A DNA stretch of 64,000 nt, taken from contig CAVRFX010000006.1 of NCBI GenBank assembly GCA_963720645.1, forward strand, positions 307,832-371,831. The letters are read 5' to 3'. Below the pieces are notes generated by a model. The model saw nothing but the letters and a program-made list of their open reading frames with translations. It did no database searches and was not told the DNA's origin. The DNA is from RYN-230 sp963720645. GTDB lineage: Bacteria; Actinomycetota; Actinomycetes; Streptosporangiales; Streptosporangiaceae. This document shows positions 57,518 through 64,000 of the stretch, in pieces (position 1 is the first letter of the stretch; every line of letters starts with the position of its first letter). Made by a program: the position numbers and the translations under genes.

Positions 57518-58446
57518 GCGGGAGCGGGAGCCAGGAACGGCTCGGGGGTGGCGCGCTCGATGGCCGGCCAGCCGACGTCCGCGTCGTACTCGGCCCGCTC
57601 GGCGCGGCCGCCCCCGCGCAGCCCGAACAGCCGCTTGGAGACCAGCAGGTAGACCACGATGGCCAGGTTGATCACGAGGGTGAGAACCTTCAGCGCGGTC
57701 ACGCTCTTGGTCAGTTCATAGATCTCGTACGGCACGAACACCACCGTCGCCACGAACGTGAGGTACTCGGCCCAGCGGCGGCCGAGCCACAGCCCGATCG
57801 CCTCGACTCCCTCCAGCAGCGCGTAGGCGGCGATAGCCGCCCCGACCAGGTACAGGTTCCTGATGCTGACCGCGAACAGTCTCTGCAGGTCATGCACGAC
57901 CCCCTGGCGGCTGCTGGCCACCGGGCCGCCGACGCCTCCCTGCAGGTCATGGAGGATGCGGGTGAAGTCCGCGTTCAGCGCGGCCTTGTTGCCGGCGAAC
58001 AGGAACACGGCGGCGGCGAGCGCGGACAGGATCAGGAAATGCAGCATCCGGTCGAGGGCGATCAGCCGCAGCACGTAACGGTCGCGCAGCGGCCGGCCGC
58101 GCAGCGGCAGCCTGACCTCCTCCCGGTCCGGCGGGTAGCGCCGGGCCGGGAGGCCGGGCGGGCTGAGCACGACCCACGAGTCGCAGCGCAGGCAGCGGTA
58201 CCATCTCAGCCCGCCCGACTCCCGGGCGAAGAGGTGATCGCGGGGGCGGAGCTCGGCCGCGTCGGTGCCGAGCAGCTCGTGGCCGTGCAGGCCGCAGCCG
58301 ATGAGCTCATAGCGGAGCCTCGGGCGGTACCGTCGCGGCCGTTCGGTGCCCGGCGCCGCCGTGGGGGCCGGCACCGCGGTGGACGCGGGTACCGCATCCG
58401 GTACTGGCGCGGCCCCTGATGCGGGCGCCGGGCCCTCGGTGCTCAT
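57409..58446 (-). CDS. DUF2127 integral membrane protein, 345 aa
   Basis: N-terminal Pro/Ala-rich stretch and a CxxCxxC-like part (RYELIGCGLHGHELLGTDAA, WYRCLRCDSWVVLSPPG, a possible zinc knuckle), then the DUF2127 domain with four or so helices (MLHFLILSALAAAVFLFAGN, LVGAAIAAYALLEGVEAIGL, ALKVLTLVINLAIVVYLLVS). It ends in an Ala/Pro/Gly tail. The function is unknown. Confidence 0.85.
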   Translation of the reverse strand: MSTEGPAPASGAAPVPDAVPASTAVPAPTAAPGTERPRRYRPRLRYELIGCGLHGHELLGTDAAELRPRDHLFARESGGLRWYRCLRCDSWVVLSPPGLPARRYPPDREEVRLPLRGRPLRDRYVLRLIALDRMLHFLILSALAAAVFLFAGNKAALNADFTRILHDLQGGVGGPVASSRQGVVHDLQRLFAVSIRNLYLVGAAIAAYALLEGVEAIGLWLGRRWAEYLTFVATVVFVPYEIYELTKSVTALKVLTLVINLAIVVYLLVSKRLFGLRGGGRAERAEYDADVGWPAIERATPEPFLAPAPAHGPGAPDDLAAPGGAAAPGRPAAPGGTTGASSTSM

Positions 58447-58533
58447 AAGTGCGTGCTACCCGCCGGCAGGCCCACTTACAAGCACCGCCGCGCCGCGCAT
58501 GCCGGGCCCCGCGGCCAGGTCGCTGCCGCACCG

Positions 58534-59463
58534 TCAGGTATGGACAGCGCCGGCCGGCAGGTGCTCGCCGGTCAGCTGCTCTGCCGCGGCCCACAGCCGG
58601 CCCGCGACCGCGGTGTCCCGGGCCCGGCGCGGAGGCCGGACGAGGGTGGTAGCGCCGACGAGCCCGAGGCTTCCGCCGGGGCCGTAGTACCCGCCGGACA
58701 CCGCGGACGGGCTGGTCGCGGCGTACAGCAGCGGCTCCGTGCCCGGCCCGACCTCCTGCGACGGCAGGAACCGCATGCTGTTGAAGATCGTGCGCTTCGG
58801 CTTGTCCCGGCCCAGGGCGGCCCCGGCGGTCTGCAGGTTGGTGCGGGTGAACCCCGGGTGCGCCGCCACGCTCATCAGGTTCCAGTCGCGCTCCACCGCG
58901 ACCGCAGCGAGATGCAGGGTCATCATCAGGTCGGCCAGCTTGGACTGGGCGTAGGCGAAGTTCGCGCTGTAGCGGTGCTCCCACTGCAGGTCATCGACGT
59001 GGATCCGGCCGAAGTTCGCGGTGCCGCTGCTCATCGTGACCCACCCGGGGCGCGGGAGCGGCGAGCACCAGCGGCAGCAGCCGGAGGGTCAGCGCGAACG
59101 GGCCCAGGAAGTTGCTGCCGAACTGCAGCTCGAAGCCGTCGGCGGTGGTCATCCGGGTCGGCGGGGCCATCACGCCGGCGTTGTTGATGAGCAGGTCGAG
59201 CGGCGTGGCCTCGGCGAGCAGGCCGTCGCTGAATTCCCGGACCGACGCGAGGTCGGCCAGGTCGATGCGGCGGACCTCGAGCCTGGCCCCAGGGTGGCGG
59301 GCCAGGATCTCAGCCCGGGCCTGCTCGCCCTTGGCCACGGTGCGGACGGCCATGATGACGTGGGCGCCCGCCTCGCCGAGCCGCCGTGCGGCCTCCTTGC
59401 CGGTGCCGCTGTTGGCGCCGGTGACGACGACGCGCCGCAGGCCTGATCCGGGACCGTGTACAT
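58534..59463 (-). CDS. Short-chain dehydrogenase/reductase, about 309 aa (one or two frameshifts)
   Basis: Classical SDR fold close to retinol-dehydrogenase/WWOX-like members: VVVTGANSGTGKEAARRLGE (NAD(P) motif TGxxxGxG), LDLLINNAGVMAPP (NNAG), a frame change near 59045, TMSSGTANFGRI (Ser), and the catalytic YAQSK (residues Tyr-x3-Lys). A further shift near the start (59430) is needed to connect the ATG at 59463 to the Rossmann motif. Its promoter carries three sites for the divergent TetR protein; therefore it is probably the regulated target. Confidence 0.85.
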
Positions 59464-59488
59464 GGTGATGTGTCCTTCCCAGTCTCTG

Positions 59489-59558
59489 ACAGACCATCGG
59501 TCTGTTATCGATGAACTTAGCAGACCGGCGGTCTGTACACAAGGGACCGCCGGTCTGT
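59489..59558. promoter_or_regulatory. Three TetR operators between the SDR and its TetR regulator
   Basis: Site 1 (59489-59505): ACAGACC, ATC, GGTCTGT, a perfect 17-base palindrome. Site 2 (59521-59535): CAGACC, GGC, GGTCTG. Site 3 (59543-59558): GGGACC, GCC, GGTCTGT with an imperfect left arm, ending 4 bases before the ATG at 59562. Sites 1 and 2 are 31 bases apart, so dimers bind about three turns apart. Site 3 would block translation initiation or RNA polymerase on the TetR side (autoregulation). Confidence 0.85.
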
Positions 59559-59570
59559 AAAATGCTGGCC

Positions 59571-60248
59571 ATGACCACCTTCCAGCGGGCCCGCAGCGAG
59601 GAGCAGCGGGAGATGCGCCGCCGGGCGATCCTGGATGCCGCGGCGGCGATGCTGGCCGAGATGCCGGTCGCCCAGGTAACGCTCAACGAGCTCCGCCGGC
59701 GGGTCGGGCTGGCCAAGTCGAACGTGCTGCGCTACTTCGAGTCCCGCGAGGCCGTCCTGCTGGAACTGCTGGACTCGGCGTGGCAGGAATGGCTGACCGG
59801 GCTCGAGGCGGATCTGGGCGCCACGATCGACGCCGCCGCGCCCGCGGCCGGCCGGGGTGACCAGCTGGCCGGCGTCCTGGCCGCGTCGCTGGCGGCCCGG
59901 CCCGTGCTGTGCGACCTGCTCAGCGCGCAGGCCGCCGTGCTGGAGCGGAATGTCTCGCCGCAGGTCGCCGAGGCCTACAAGCGGGCCGCGCTGGCCGGCC
60001 TGACCAGGCTGGGCCAGCTCATCCACCACCACCTGGGTGAGCTCGGGGAGCACGACTGCGAGCGGCTGGCCGCAGGCACGGTCCTGGTGGCCGGCGCGCT
60101 GTGGGAGCATGCGCAGCCATCAGCGGCCGTGCTCGCGGCCTACGAGTCCGATCCGGCCCTGGCCGTCCTGCGGACCGACTTCACGCCTGCCCTGCGCGAG
60201 GTGCTGGAGGTGCTGATCGCGGGCCTGCTCGCCCGTTCGTCGCGTTAG
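59571..60248 (+). CDS. TetR-family regulator of the divergent SDR gene, 225 aa
   Basis: Helix-turn-helix in MRRRAILDAAAAMLAEMPVA, VTLNELRRRVGLAKSNVLRY and FESREAVLLELLDSAWQEWL, with the LAKSNVLRYFESRE recognition helix typical of a TetR group that often faces SDR genes. The ligand domain follows and ends at TAG 60246-60248. The ATG at 59562 is an alternative start. The three operators lie immediately upstream. Confidence 0.9.
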   Translation: MTTFQRARSEEQREMRRRAILDAAAAMLAEMPVAQVTLNELRRRVGLAKSNVLRYFESREAVLLELLDSAWQEWLTGLEADLGATIDAAAPAAGRGDQLAGVLAASLAARPVLCDLLSAQAAVLERNVSPQVAEAYKRAALAGLTRLGQLIHHHLGELGEHDCERLAAGTVLVAGALWEHAQPSAAVLAAYESDPALAVLRTDFTPALREVLEVLIAGLLARSSR

Positions 60249-60425
60249 CCCGCGTCCACCGTGAGGTCGGCTCCGCGGCGATCTCGCGCATGGACAGTAC
60301 CGCCTGCACCTGGTCACGCAGTCACCATCGGCCAGGCTCATCCTGCGGCACGACGACGCCGGCGCAGCGGCCGGCTGAGCTGGCGGCCAGCGATGCCCGG
60401 CAGGCCCGGGCCGGGGATGGGCAGC

Positions 60426-61211
60426 TCAGCCGAAGCGGCGGGCGCTGGGATAGCGCTGGCCGCCGTCCACCACCACGTTGGAGCCGGTCACCCAGGACGC
60501 CCGCGGGGACAGCAGGAACGTGATGACGTCGGCCACCTCGCGCAGGCGGCCCAGCCGGCCGAACGGGAACTGGGTGCCGAGGAAGGTGGCGAATTCCTGC
60601 GGGTTCTCCCGCTGGAACGTCTCCCAGGACCCGCCGGGGAACAGGATGGAGCCCGGGCTGACCGCGTTCACCCGGATGCGGTCGGGCGCCAGTTCCTGGG
60701 CCGCGGTCGCGGCGAGCTGGATCTCGGCGGCCTTGGCTGCGGCGTAGGCGGTGCGGGGCGCGGGGCGCAGCCCGGTGATGGACGAGACGATGACGACCGC
60801 ACCCCCGCCTGCCTGGCGCAGGTGGGGCAGGCCCGCCCGGATCAGTTCCGCGGCGTGCCCGGCGTTCAGGGCGAAGGTCGCGGTGAACTCGCCGGGGCCG
60901 GCGCTGGTCAGGTTGCCGCTGCCGATCGTGCCGCCCGCGTTGGCCACGAGCAGGTCGAGACCGCCCAGGGCGGCCGCGATCTCCTGCACCGCCCGGTTGA
61001 GCTCGCCGACGTCCAGGACGTCCGCGGCGGCGGTGGCCACCGCTGTCCCCCGGTCGGCCAGGCGCCCGGCCGCGGCGGCCAGGCCGCCGGTGTCCCGGGC
61101 GACGAGGCCGACCGCGACTCCCTCCGCGGCCAGCGCCTCGGCGGCGGCGAACCCGATGCCCCTGCTCCCGCCGGTGATCAGGGCACGGCTGCCGCGCAGT
61201 TCGAGATCCAT
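60426..61211 (-). CDS. Short-chain dehydrogenase/reductase, 261 aa
   Basis: SDR of the 3-oxoacyl-ACP reductase/FabG-like group: ALITGGSRGIGFAAAEALAA (NAD(P) site), LLVANAGGTIGSGN, VSSITGLRPAPRTAYAAAKA (Ser, Tyr, Lys), IRVNAVSPGSILFPGGSW and VTGSNVVVDGGQRYP near the end. The ATG at 61211 follows GGGAGTGAGC. Complete and in frame. The substrate is unknown. Between this gene and the TetR gene (60250-60340, minus strand) a small relic RDQVQAVLSMREIAAE with no clear family is visible. Confidence 0.92.
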   Translation of the reverse strand: MDLELRGSRALITGGSRGIGFAAAEALAAEGVAVGLVARDTGGLAAAAGRLADRGTAVATAAADVLDVGELNRAVQEIAAALGGLDLLVANAGGTIGSGNLTSAGPGEFTATFALNAGHAAELIRAGLPHLRQAGGGAVVIVSSITGLRPAPRTAYAAAKAAEIQLAATAAQELAPDRIRVNAVSPGSILFPGGSWETFQRENPQEFATFLGTQFPFGRLGRLREVADVITFLLSPRASWVTGSNVVVDGGQRYPSARRFG

Positions 61212-61290
61212 GCTCACTCCCGTCCCGGGCCCTCGCGAGCGGGGGGCCGGGTCTAGGGTGCCACGCCCGGGATCGGCAGACTCCCCCGGC

Positions 61291-61362
61291 CGTGCCGGAC
61301 CAGGCGTGCCGGACCAGGCGTGCCGGACCAAGACGTCCCGGACCAGGCCGTGCCGGACCAGC
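61291..61362. repeat. 15-base imperfect tandem repeat upstream of the SDR
   Basis: Four to five copies of CGTGCCGGACCAGG(C), the last ones diverged, in the gap between the SDR start and the GNAT stop. Not seen elsewhere in the window. Confidence 0.75.
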
Positions 61363-61371
61363 CCGGGTGCC

Positions 61372-62208
61372 TTACGGGGCCAGGCGCCCCGGCCAGCGGC
61401 GCTGGTGCGCTTCGAGGACGGCCGCGCAATCGTCGTCGTCGGCAGGCAGGAGAGGCACGATGAGGTCCGCTTCCTCCGCGAGCCTGCAGTGGCCGGAGGT
61501 GACGAGCGGGCAGCTCCGGCCCGGATGCCGCCCCGGGCCATGACACTGGCGCACATCGTCCCCCGCCGCCCTGAGCTCGGCGACCCGCCTGGTATCGAAC
61601 CAGCCCCGCTGTTCCACCAGGACCCGCCGGCCCGTGACGCCCGCGGGCCAGCCCGGCATCCCGCCGGTCGCGGAGATCTCCAGGCAGGCCGTGGAACACT
61701 CGTCGGTGGGCTCGGCGAGCACCCACCCGTACGGTGCGAGCAGGTTCAGCATCGCGGTGTTGCTGAGGCTGACGATGGCCCGCAGCCGCTCGATCCGGGA
61801 CGCCGGGGCCCGCCGGGCCAGCTCGGCCAGGAGGATCCGGCCCAGGCCCGCCCCCTGATAGTCGTCCCTGACGGTGAGAGCCAGCTCGGCGGTGCCCTCA
61901 CCGAGCGGCACGTACCGGGCCTCGGCGACCAGCCGCCCTGGTTCCGCTGCCGGGCCCGCCAGCTCGTCCGCCGCCGCGGCCGCCACCACGCAGACGGTGC
62001 CCGCGGGCTCGGTCACGCCGGCCAGCCGGGTGACCAGGGCGGGGGTGGCCTGGCCGGCCTGGAAGCGGCTGCGGAAGGCCGTGGGCGACAGGTCGGTGAA
62101 CAGCTGTGCGATGGCGGGGACGTCGTCGGGGCCTGCGCTGCGCAGCCAGACGGCCCGGCTGTCGCCCAGCCGCCGCTCCCCGGTATCCGGGTTCCCGGTC
62201 TCCGCCAT
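61372..62208 (-). CDS. GNAT acetyltransferase with Cys-rich C-terminal domain, 278 aa
   Basis: The GNAT domain (about residues 18-165) has VWLRSAGPDDVPAIAQLFTD, LTVRDDYQGAGLGRILLAEL (acetyl-CoA loop DDYQGAGLG) and LSNTAMLNLLAPYGWVL. A second domain follows (about 195-278: VLVEQRGWFDTRRVAELRAA, CHGPGRHPGRSCPLVTSGHC, LAEEADLIVPLLPADDDDCA), a Cys-containing region seen after GNAT domains in some actinobacteria, perhaps a sensor. In the last part the reading runs close to the neighbouring tandem repeat. Complete in frame. Confidence 0.82.
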   Translation of the reverse strand: MAETGNPDTGERRLGDSRAVWLRSAGPDDVPAIAQLFTDLSPTAFRSRFQAGQATPALVTRLAGVTEPAGTVCVVAAAAADELAGPAAEPGRLVAEARYVPLGEGTAELALTVRDDYQGAGLGRILLAELARRAPASRIERLRAIVSLSNTAMLNLLAPYGWVLAEPTDECSTACLEISATGGMPGWPAGVTGRRVLVEQRGWFDTRRVAELRAAGDDVRQCHGPGRHPGRSCPLVTSGHCRLAEEADLIVPLLPADDDDCAAVLEAHQRRWPGRLAP

Positions 62209-62261
62209 GGGCGCAGCGTAGGCACGGCGGCCCGGTGGCGACCAGGGACCAACGGCCCCGG

Positions 62262-62415
62262 CTACGGGGCCAGCGCCTGGGCAGTTTCCTGATCGGCGCG
62301 GAACGCGGCCTCATAGACCCGCAGGTTCGCGGGATCGGGCTCAGCGGCCGGGGCGATCCGGGACATCGCGGCGGCGGCGGAGCGCAGGTCCGGATGGCCG
62401 CCCAGGCCAGAGCTT
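62262..62415 (-). pseudogene. C-terminal remnant of an FGGY sugar kinase
   Basis: Only about 48 residues survive: HPDLRSAAAAMSRIAPAAEP, DPANLRVYEAAFRADQETAQ and ALAP, then TAG at 62262-62264. The DPAN(L)xxYxxxF block at the end is characteristic of xylulokinase/gluconokinase-type FGGY proteins. Upstream sequence does not extend the homology, so the rest of the gene is lost. It lies beside a LacI-type operator and a LacI regulator, as an intact sugar-kinase gene would. Confidence 0.45.
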
Positions 62416-62478
62416 CCCAGGCCGGGGCCGCGCAGGCCGGCCGCCGATTCCCGGGGTCAAGGTTCCCGCCGCCTTTGG

Positions 62479-62517
62479 GTCAAGCGCTTGACGCAGGGGA
62501 ACCCTCGCTACTACCGT
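62479..62517 (+). promoter_or_regulatory. LacI/GalR-type operator inside a promoter
   Basis: GTCAAGCGCTTGAC (62479-62492) is a perfect 14-base palindrome with the AGCGCT core of LacI/GalR sites. TTGACG (62488-62493) overlaps its right half as a -35 box, and TACCGT (62512-62517) is a -10 box 18 bases on. It would be repressed by steric hindrance. It is the promoter of the following short ORF and SAH-hydrolase-like gene. Confidence 0.65.
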
Positions 62518-62590
62518 CACCCTGGCCGGGCGGTCGGCGGCACCAGCCCACGGACCCCGGGCCACGGCGGCGATCACAGCGGGAGGACCG

Positions 62591-62710
62591 TTGAGGAAAT
62601 TCTTTGTCCCGGATCCTGACCGCCGGCTGCCGCGGCGGCGGGACGGGAGGACAGCTCTCCCGCCGTGGCGCACCCCGCCGCCCGGTCGCGGTGGCGGACG
62701 GTTCCGGTGA
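62591..62710 (+). CDS. Short ORF (39 aa), translationally coupled to the next gene
   Basis: TTG at 62591 with GGGAGGA (62581-62587) just upstream. It encodes RKFFVPDPDRRLPRRRDGRT followed by ALPPWRTPPPGRGGGRFR, basic and Pro-rich. Its TGA (62708-62710) overlaps the GTG at 62707, the start chosen for the SAH-hydrolase-like gene. Third positions are only about three quarters G or C, so coding status is not sure. It may serve as a leader for coupled translation rather than a functional peptide. Confidence 0.4.
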   Translation: MRKFFVPDPDRRLPRRRDGRTALPPWRTPPPGRGGGRFR

Positions 62711-64000
62711 GCGGGGATACGGTCGGGGGCGGCGGCGGCGGCGCGGGGGCATCCCGGATCGAATGGGTGCGCAGCGGCTGCCGGCTGCTCGGGTCCATCG
62801 CGGCCGAGTTCGCTCGAACCCGGCCGTTCGACGGCCTGACCATCGGCACCGGGATCCACCTGGAACCGAAGACCGTCGCCCTGCTGCTGACGCTCGCCGG
62901 GGGCGGCGCGCGGGTGGTCTCTACCGGCAACCTGTCCAGCACTCAGGCCGACGCGGCAAGGTATCTCCGCGCGCGGGGGGTCGAGGTGATCGGCGCGGCC
63001 ACCACCGACCCGGCCGTGCACGACGGGTACCTCCGGCAGGTGATCGCCGCCCGCCCGCACCTGCTGCTGGACAACGGCGGCGACCTGTTCGTGCGGTACC
63101 TGGCCGGGCCCTACCCGGGGTTGCTGGGCGGGACCGAGGAGACGACCTCGGGCCGGATGCGGCTGCGTCCCGTGGCCGCCCGGCTCGGCGTTCCGGTCCT
63201 GGTCATCAACGACAGCCCGATCAAGCAGTTCGCGGAGAACCGGCACGCGGTCGGCCAGAGCGTGCTCGAGTCCTACCTGCGCATCACCAACCAGATGACC
63301 AACGGCCGGCAGGTCGCGGTCTTCGGGTACGGGGCGTGCGGGAAGGGCGTGGCGGCCAACTTCCGGAACGCGTGCGCCTCGGTGGCGGTGGTGGAGATCG
63401 ACCCGGTGACGAGGCTGGAAGCGTGCCTCGACGGCTTCGCCGTCCCGGGCCGCGCGGGGGCCCTGCGCACCGCAGACGTGGTGATCACCGTGACCGGGGC
63501 CGAGTCAGTGATCACCGCGCGCGACCTGGGCCTGCTGAAGGACGGGGTGGTGCTGCTGAACGCCGGGCACTTCCCGCGGGAGATCGCCGTGAATGAGCTG
63601 GCCGGCGCCCCGGCGGTGGTGCAGCGCTACGAGGCCGCGGACGGGATCGAGACGTTCCGGCTCGACGACGGCCGGTCCGTCCACCTGCTGGCCCGCGGGC
63701 ACATGGCCAACCTGGCGGGCCCGCGCCCGCTGGGCAATTCCATCGAGTCGATGGACCTCGGGTTCGCCCTGCAGGCGCGCTGCCTGGAGGCGGTCGCGGC
63801 CGGCTCGCTCGGCGCCGGCCACGCGGTGGTCCCGGTGCCGCGATTCATCGACGAGCTGGTCGCCACCTCGTTCCTGGACCTCTGCGGCCGGCCCGGGGCG
63901 GGCTCCGGGTCAGCGTCTGCCCCGGCGGGCGGGTCCGGTGGATTCGCGGATGACGAGGGCGCTGGGCAGCACGACGCTGCGGGGCACCTGCCCGGTCCGG
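62707..64000 (+). CDS. Divergent S-adenosylhomocysteine-hydrolase-like NAD-binding protein, open at window end
   Basis: Open from the GTG at 62707 (in-frame GTG 62665 is an alternative) to the end of the window with no stop. The order of motifs is that of SAH hydrolase: GIHLEPKTVALLLTLAGGGA (His51), LLLDNGGDLFVRYLAGPYPG, GGTEETTSGRMRLRPVAARL (Glu145), VINDSPIKQFAENRHAVGQS (Lys173, Asn178), the NAD motif VFGYGACGKGVAANFRNACA and LLNAGHFPREIAVNELAG. Differences from human AHCY: Asp131 is Asn123, Thr57 is Glu53, Asp190 is Glu177, and the GHPSF-like segment is replaced by GPRPLGNSIESMDLGF. The true C-terminus is unclear because the reading runs over the convergent LacI gene. It may use another substrate. 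Confidence 0.75.
   Translation, partial: MSGDTVGGGGGGAGASRIEWVRSGCRLLGSIAAEFARTRPFDGLTIGTGIHLEPKTVALLLTLAGGGARVVSTGNLSSTQADAARYLRARGVEVIGAATTDPAVHDGYLRQVIAARPHLLLDNGGDLFVRYLAGPYPGLLGGTEETTSGRMRLRPVAARLGVPVLVINDSPIKQFAENRHAVGQSVLESYLRITNQMTNGRQVAVFGYGACGKGVAANFRNACASVAVVEIDPVTRLEACLDGFAVPGRAGALRTADVVITVTGAESVITARDLGLLKDGVVLLNAGHFPREIAVNELAGAPAVVQRYEAADGIETFRLDDGRSVHLLARGHMANLAGPRPLGNSIESMDLGFALQARCLEAVAAGSLGAGHAVVPVPRFIDELVATSFLDLCGRPGAGSGSASAPAGGSGGFADDEGAGQHDAAGHLPGP
63910..64000 (-). CDS. LacI-family regulator, C-terminal fragment (continues beyond the window)
   Basis: Only the last 29 codons are inside the window: VPRSVVLPSALVIRESTGPA then RRGRR and TGA at 63910-63912. LPxxLVxRxSxGP is the standard C-terminal motif of LacI/GalR regulators. 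It faces the SAH-hydrolase-like gene tail to tail. It is the obvious candidate for binding the palindrome at 62479-62492. Confidence 0.7.
   Translation of the reverse strand, partial: RTGQVPRSVVLPSALVIRESTGPARRGRR

Noticed and set aside
60250..60425. Fragment of a coding gene between the TetR and SDR genes
   Set aside because: A short run RDQVQAVLSMREIAAE looks coding-like but no family could be named and it is frameshifted at once.

Overview
The window is about 64 kb of very GC-rich DNA with many GTG starts, GC-rich third codon positions and a gene set typical of Actinomycetota: Pkn-type Ser/Thr kinases, an Rv1747-like FHA-ABC exporter, a DUF2993 protein, a GndA-type 6-phosphogluconate dehydrogenase, an HxlR regulator and many secreted proteins with one transmembrane anchor. 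A soil or endophytic relative of Streptosporangiales or Streptomyces would fit, but the genus cannot be fixed from sequence alone. No rRNA, tRNA, CRISPR array or recognisable insertion sequence was seen. Many conserved genes (pgi, gnd, both receptor kinases, several ABC genes) are broken by single-base indels while the protein homology continues across them. This looks like uncorrected long-read or metagenome assembly error rather than decay, so these genes are annotated as whole genes with their frame changes stated. A few genes are truly truncated and are called remnants.

Left part (1-24.2 kb): remnants of a GT39 glycosyltransferase, a histidine kinase and a DUF2000 protein; an alpha/beta hydrolase; a receptor kinase with an outside beta-propeller; secreted lysyl oxidase-like and glutamic-peptidase proteins around a metallo-beta-lactamase-fold lactonase; an FtsX-type permease with two ATPases; an SRPBCC protein; a flippase-like membrane protein with an internal pseudokinase-like segment; then an FHA-FHA-ABC exporter facing a second receptor kinase, followed by a DUF2993 protein. 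The last three resemble the mycobacterial PknF-Rv1747 pair.

Middle part (24.2-46 kb): an APC (KimA-like) permease joined to an OB-fold domain, convergent with a KdpDE-like two-component system, which suggests potassium homeostasis; a DHA2 drug exporter diverging from an HxlR-methyltransferase fusion; Mug DNA glycosylase; a secreted lytic transglycosylase with a long leader; a geranylgeranyl-reductase-like flavoprotein; methylglyoxal synthase; a DrrAB-like exporter behind a perfect 20-bp palindrome; and an OatA-like acyltransferase beside a stand-alone paralogue of its SGNH domain.

Right part (46-64 kb): pgi and gnd overlapping by four bases (hexose phosphate and pentose phosphate entry), ribonuclease Z, a 1067-residue repeat membrane protein, a GNAT remnant, a phage-like small domain protein, a gamma-class carbonic anhydrase, a short-chain dehydrogenase facing its TetR regulator across two perfect operators and one imperfect one, another dehydrogenase, a GNAT, and at the edge a divergent SAH-hydrolase-like gene with a LacI-type palindrome in its promoter, convergent with the 3' end of a LacI-family regulator gene.
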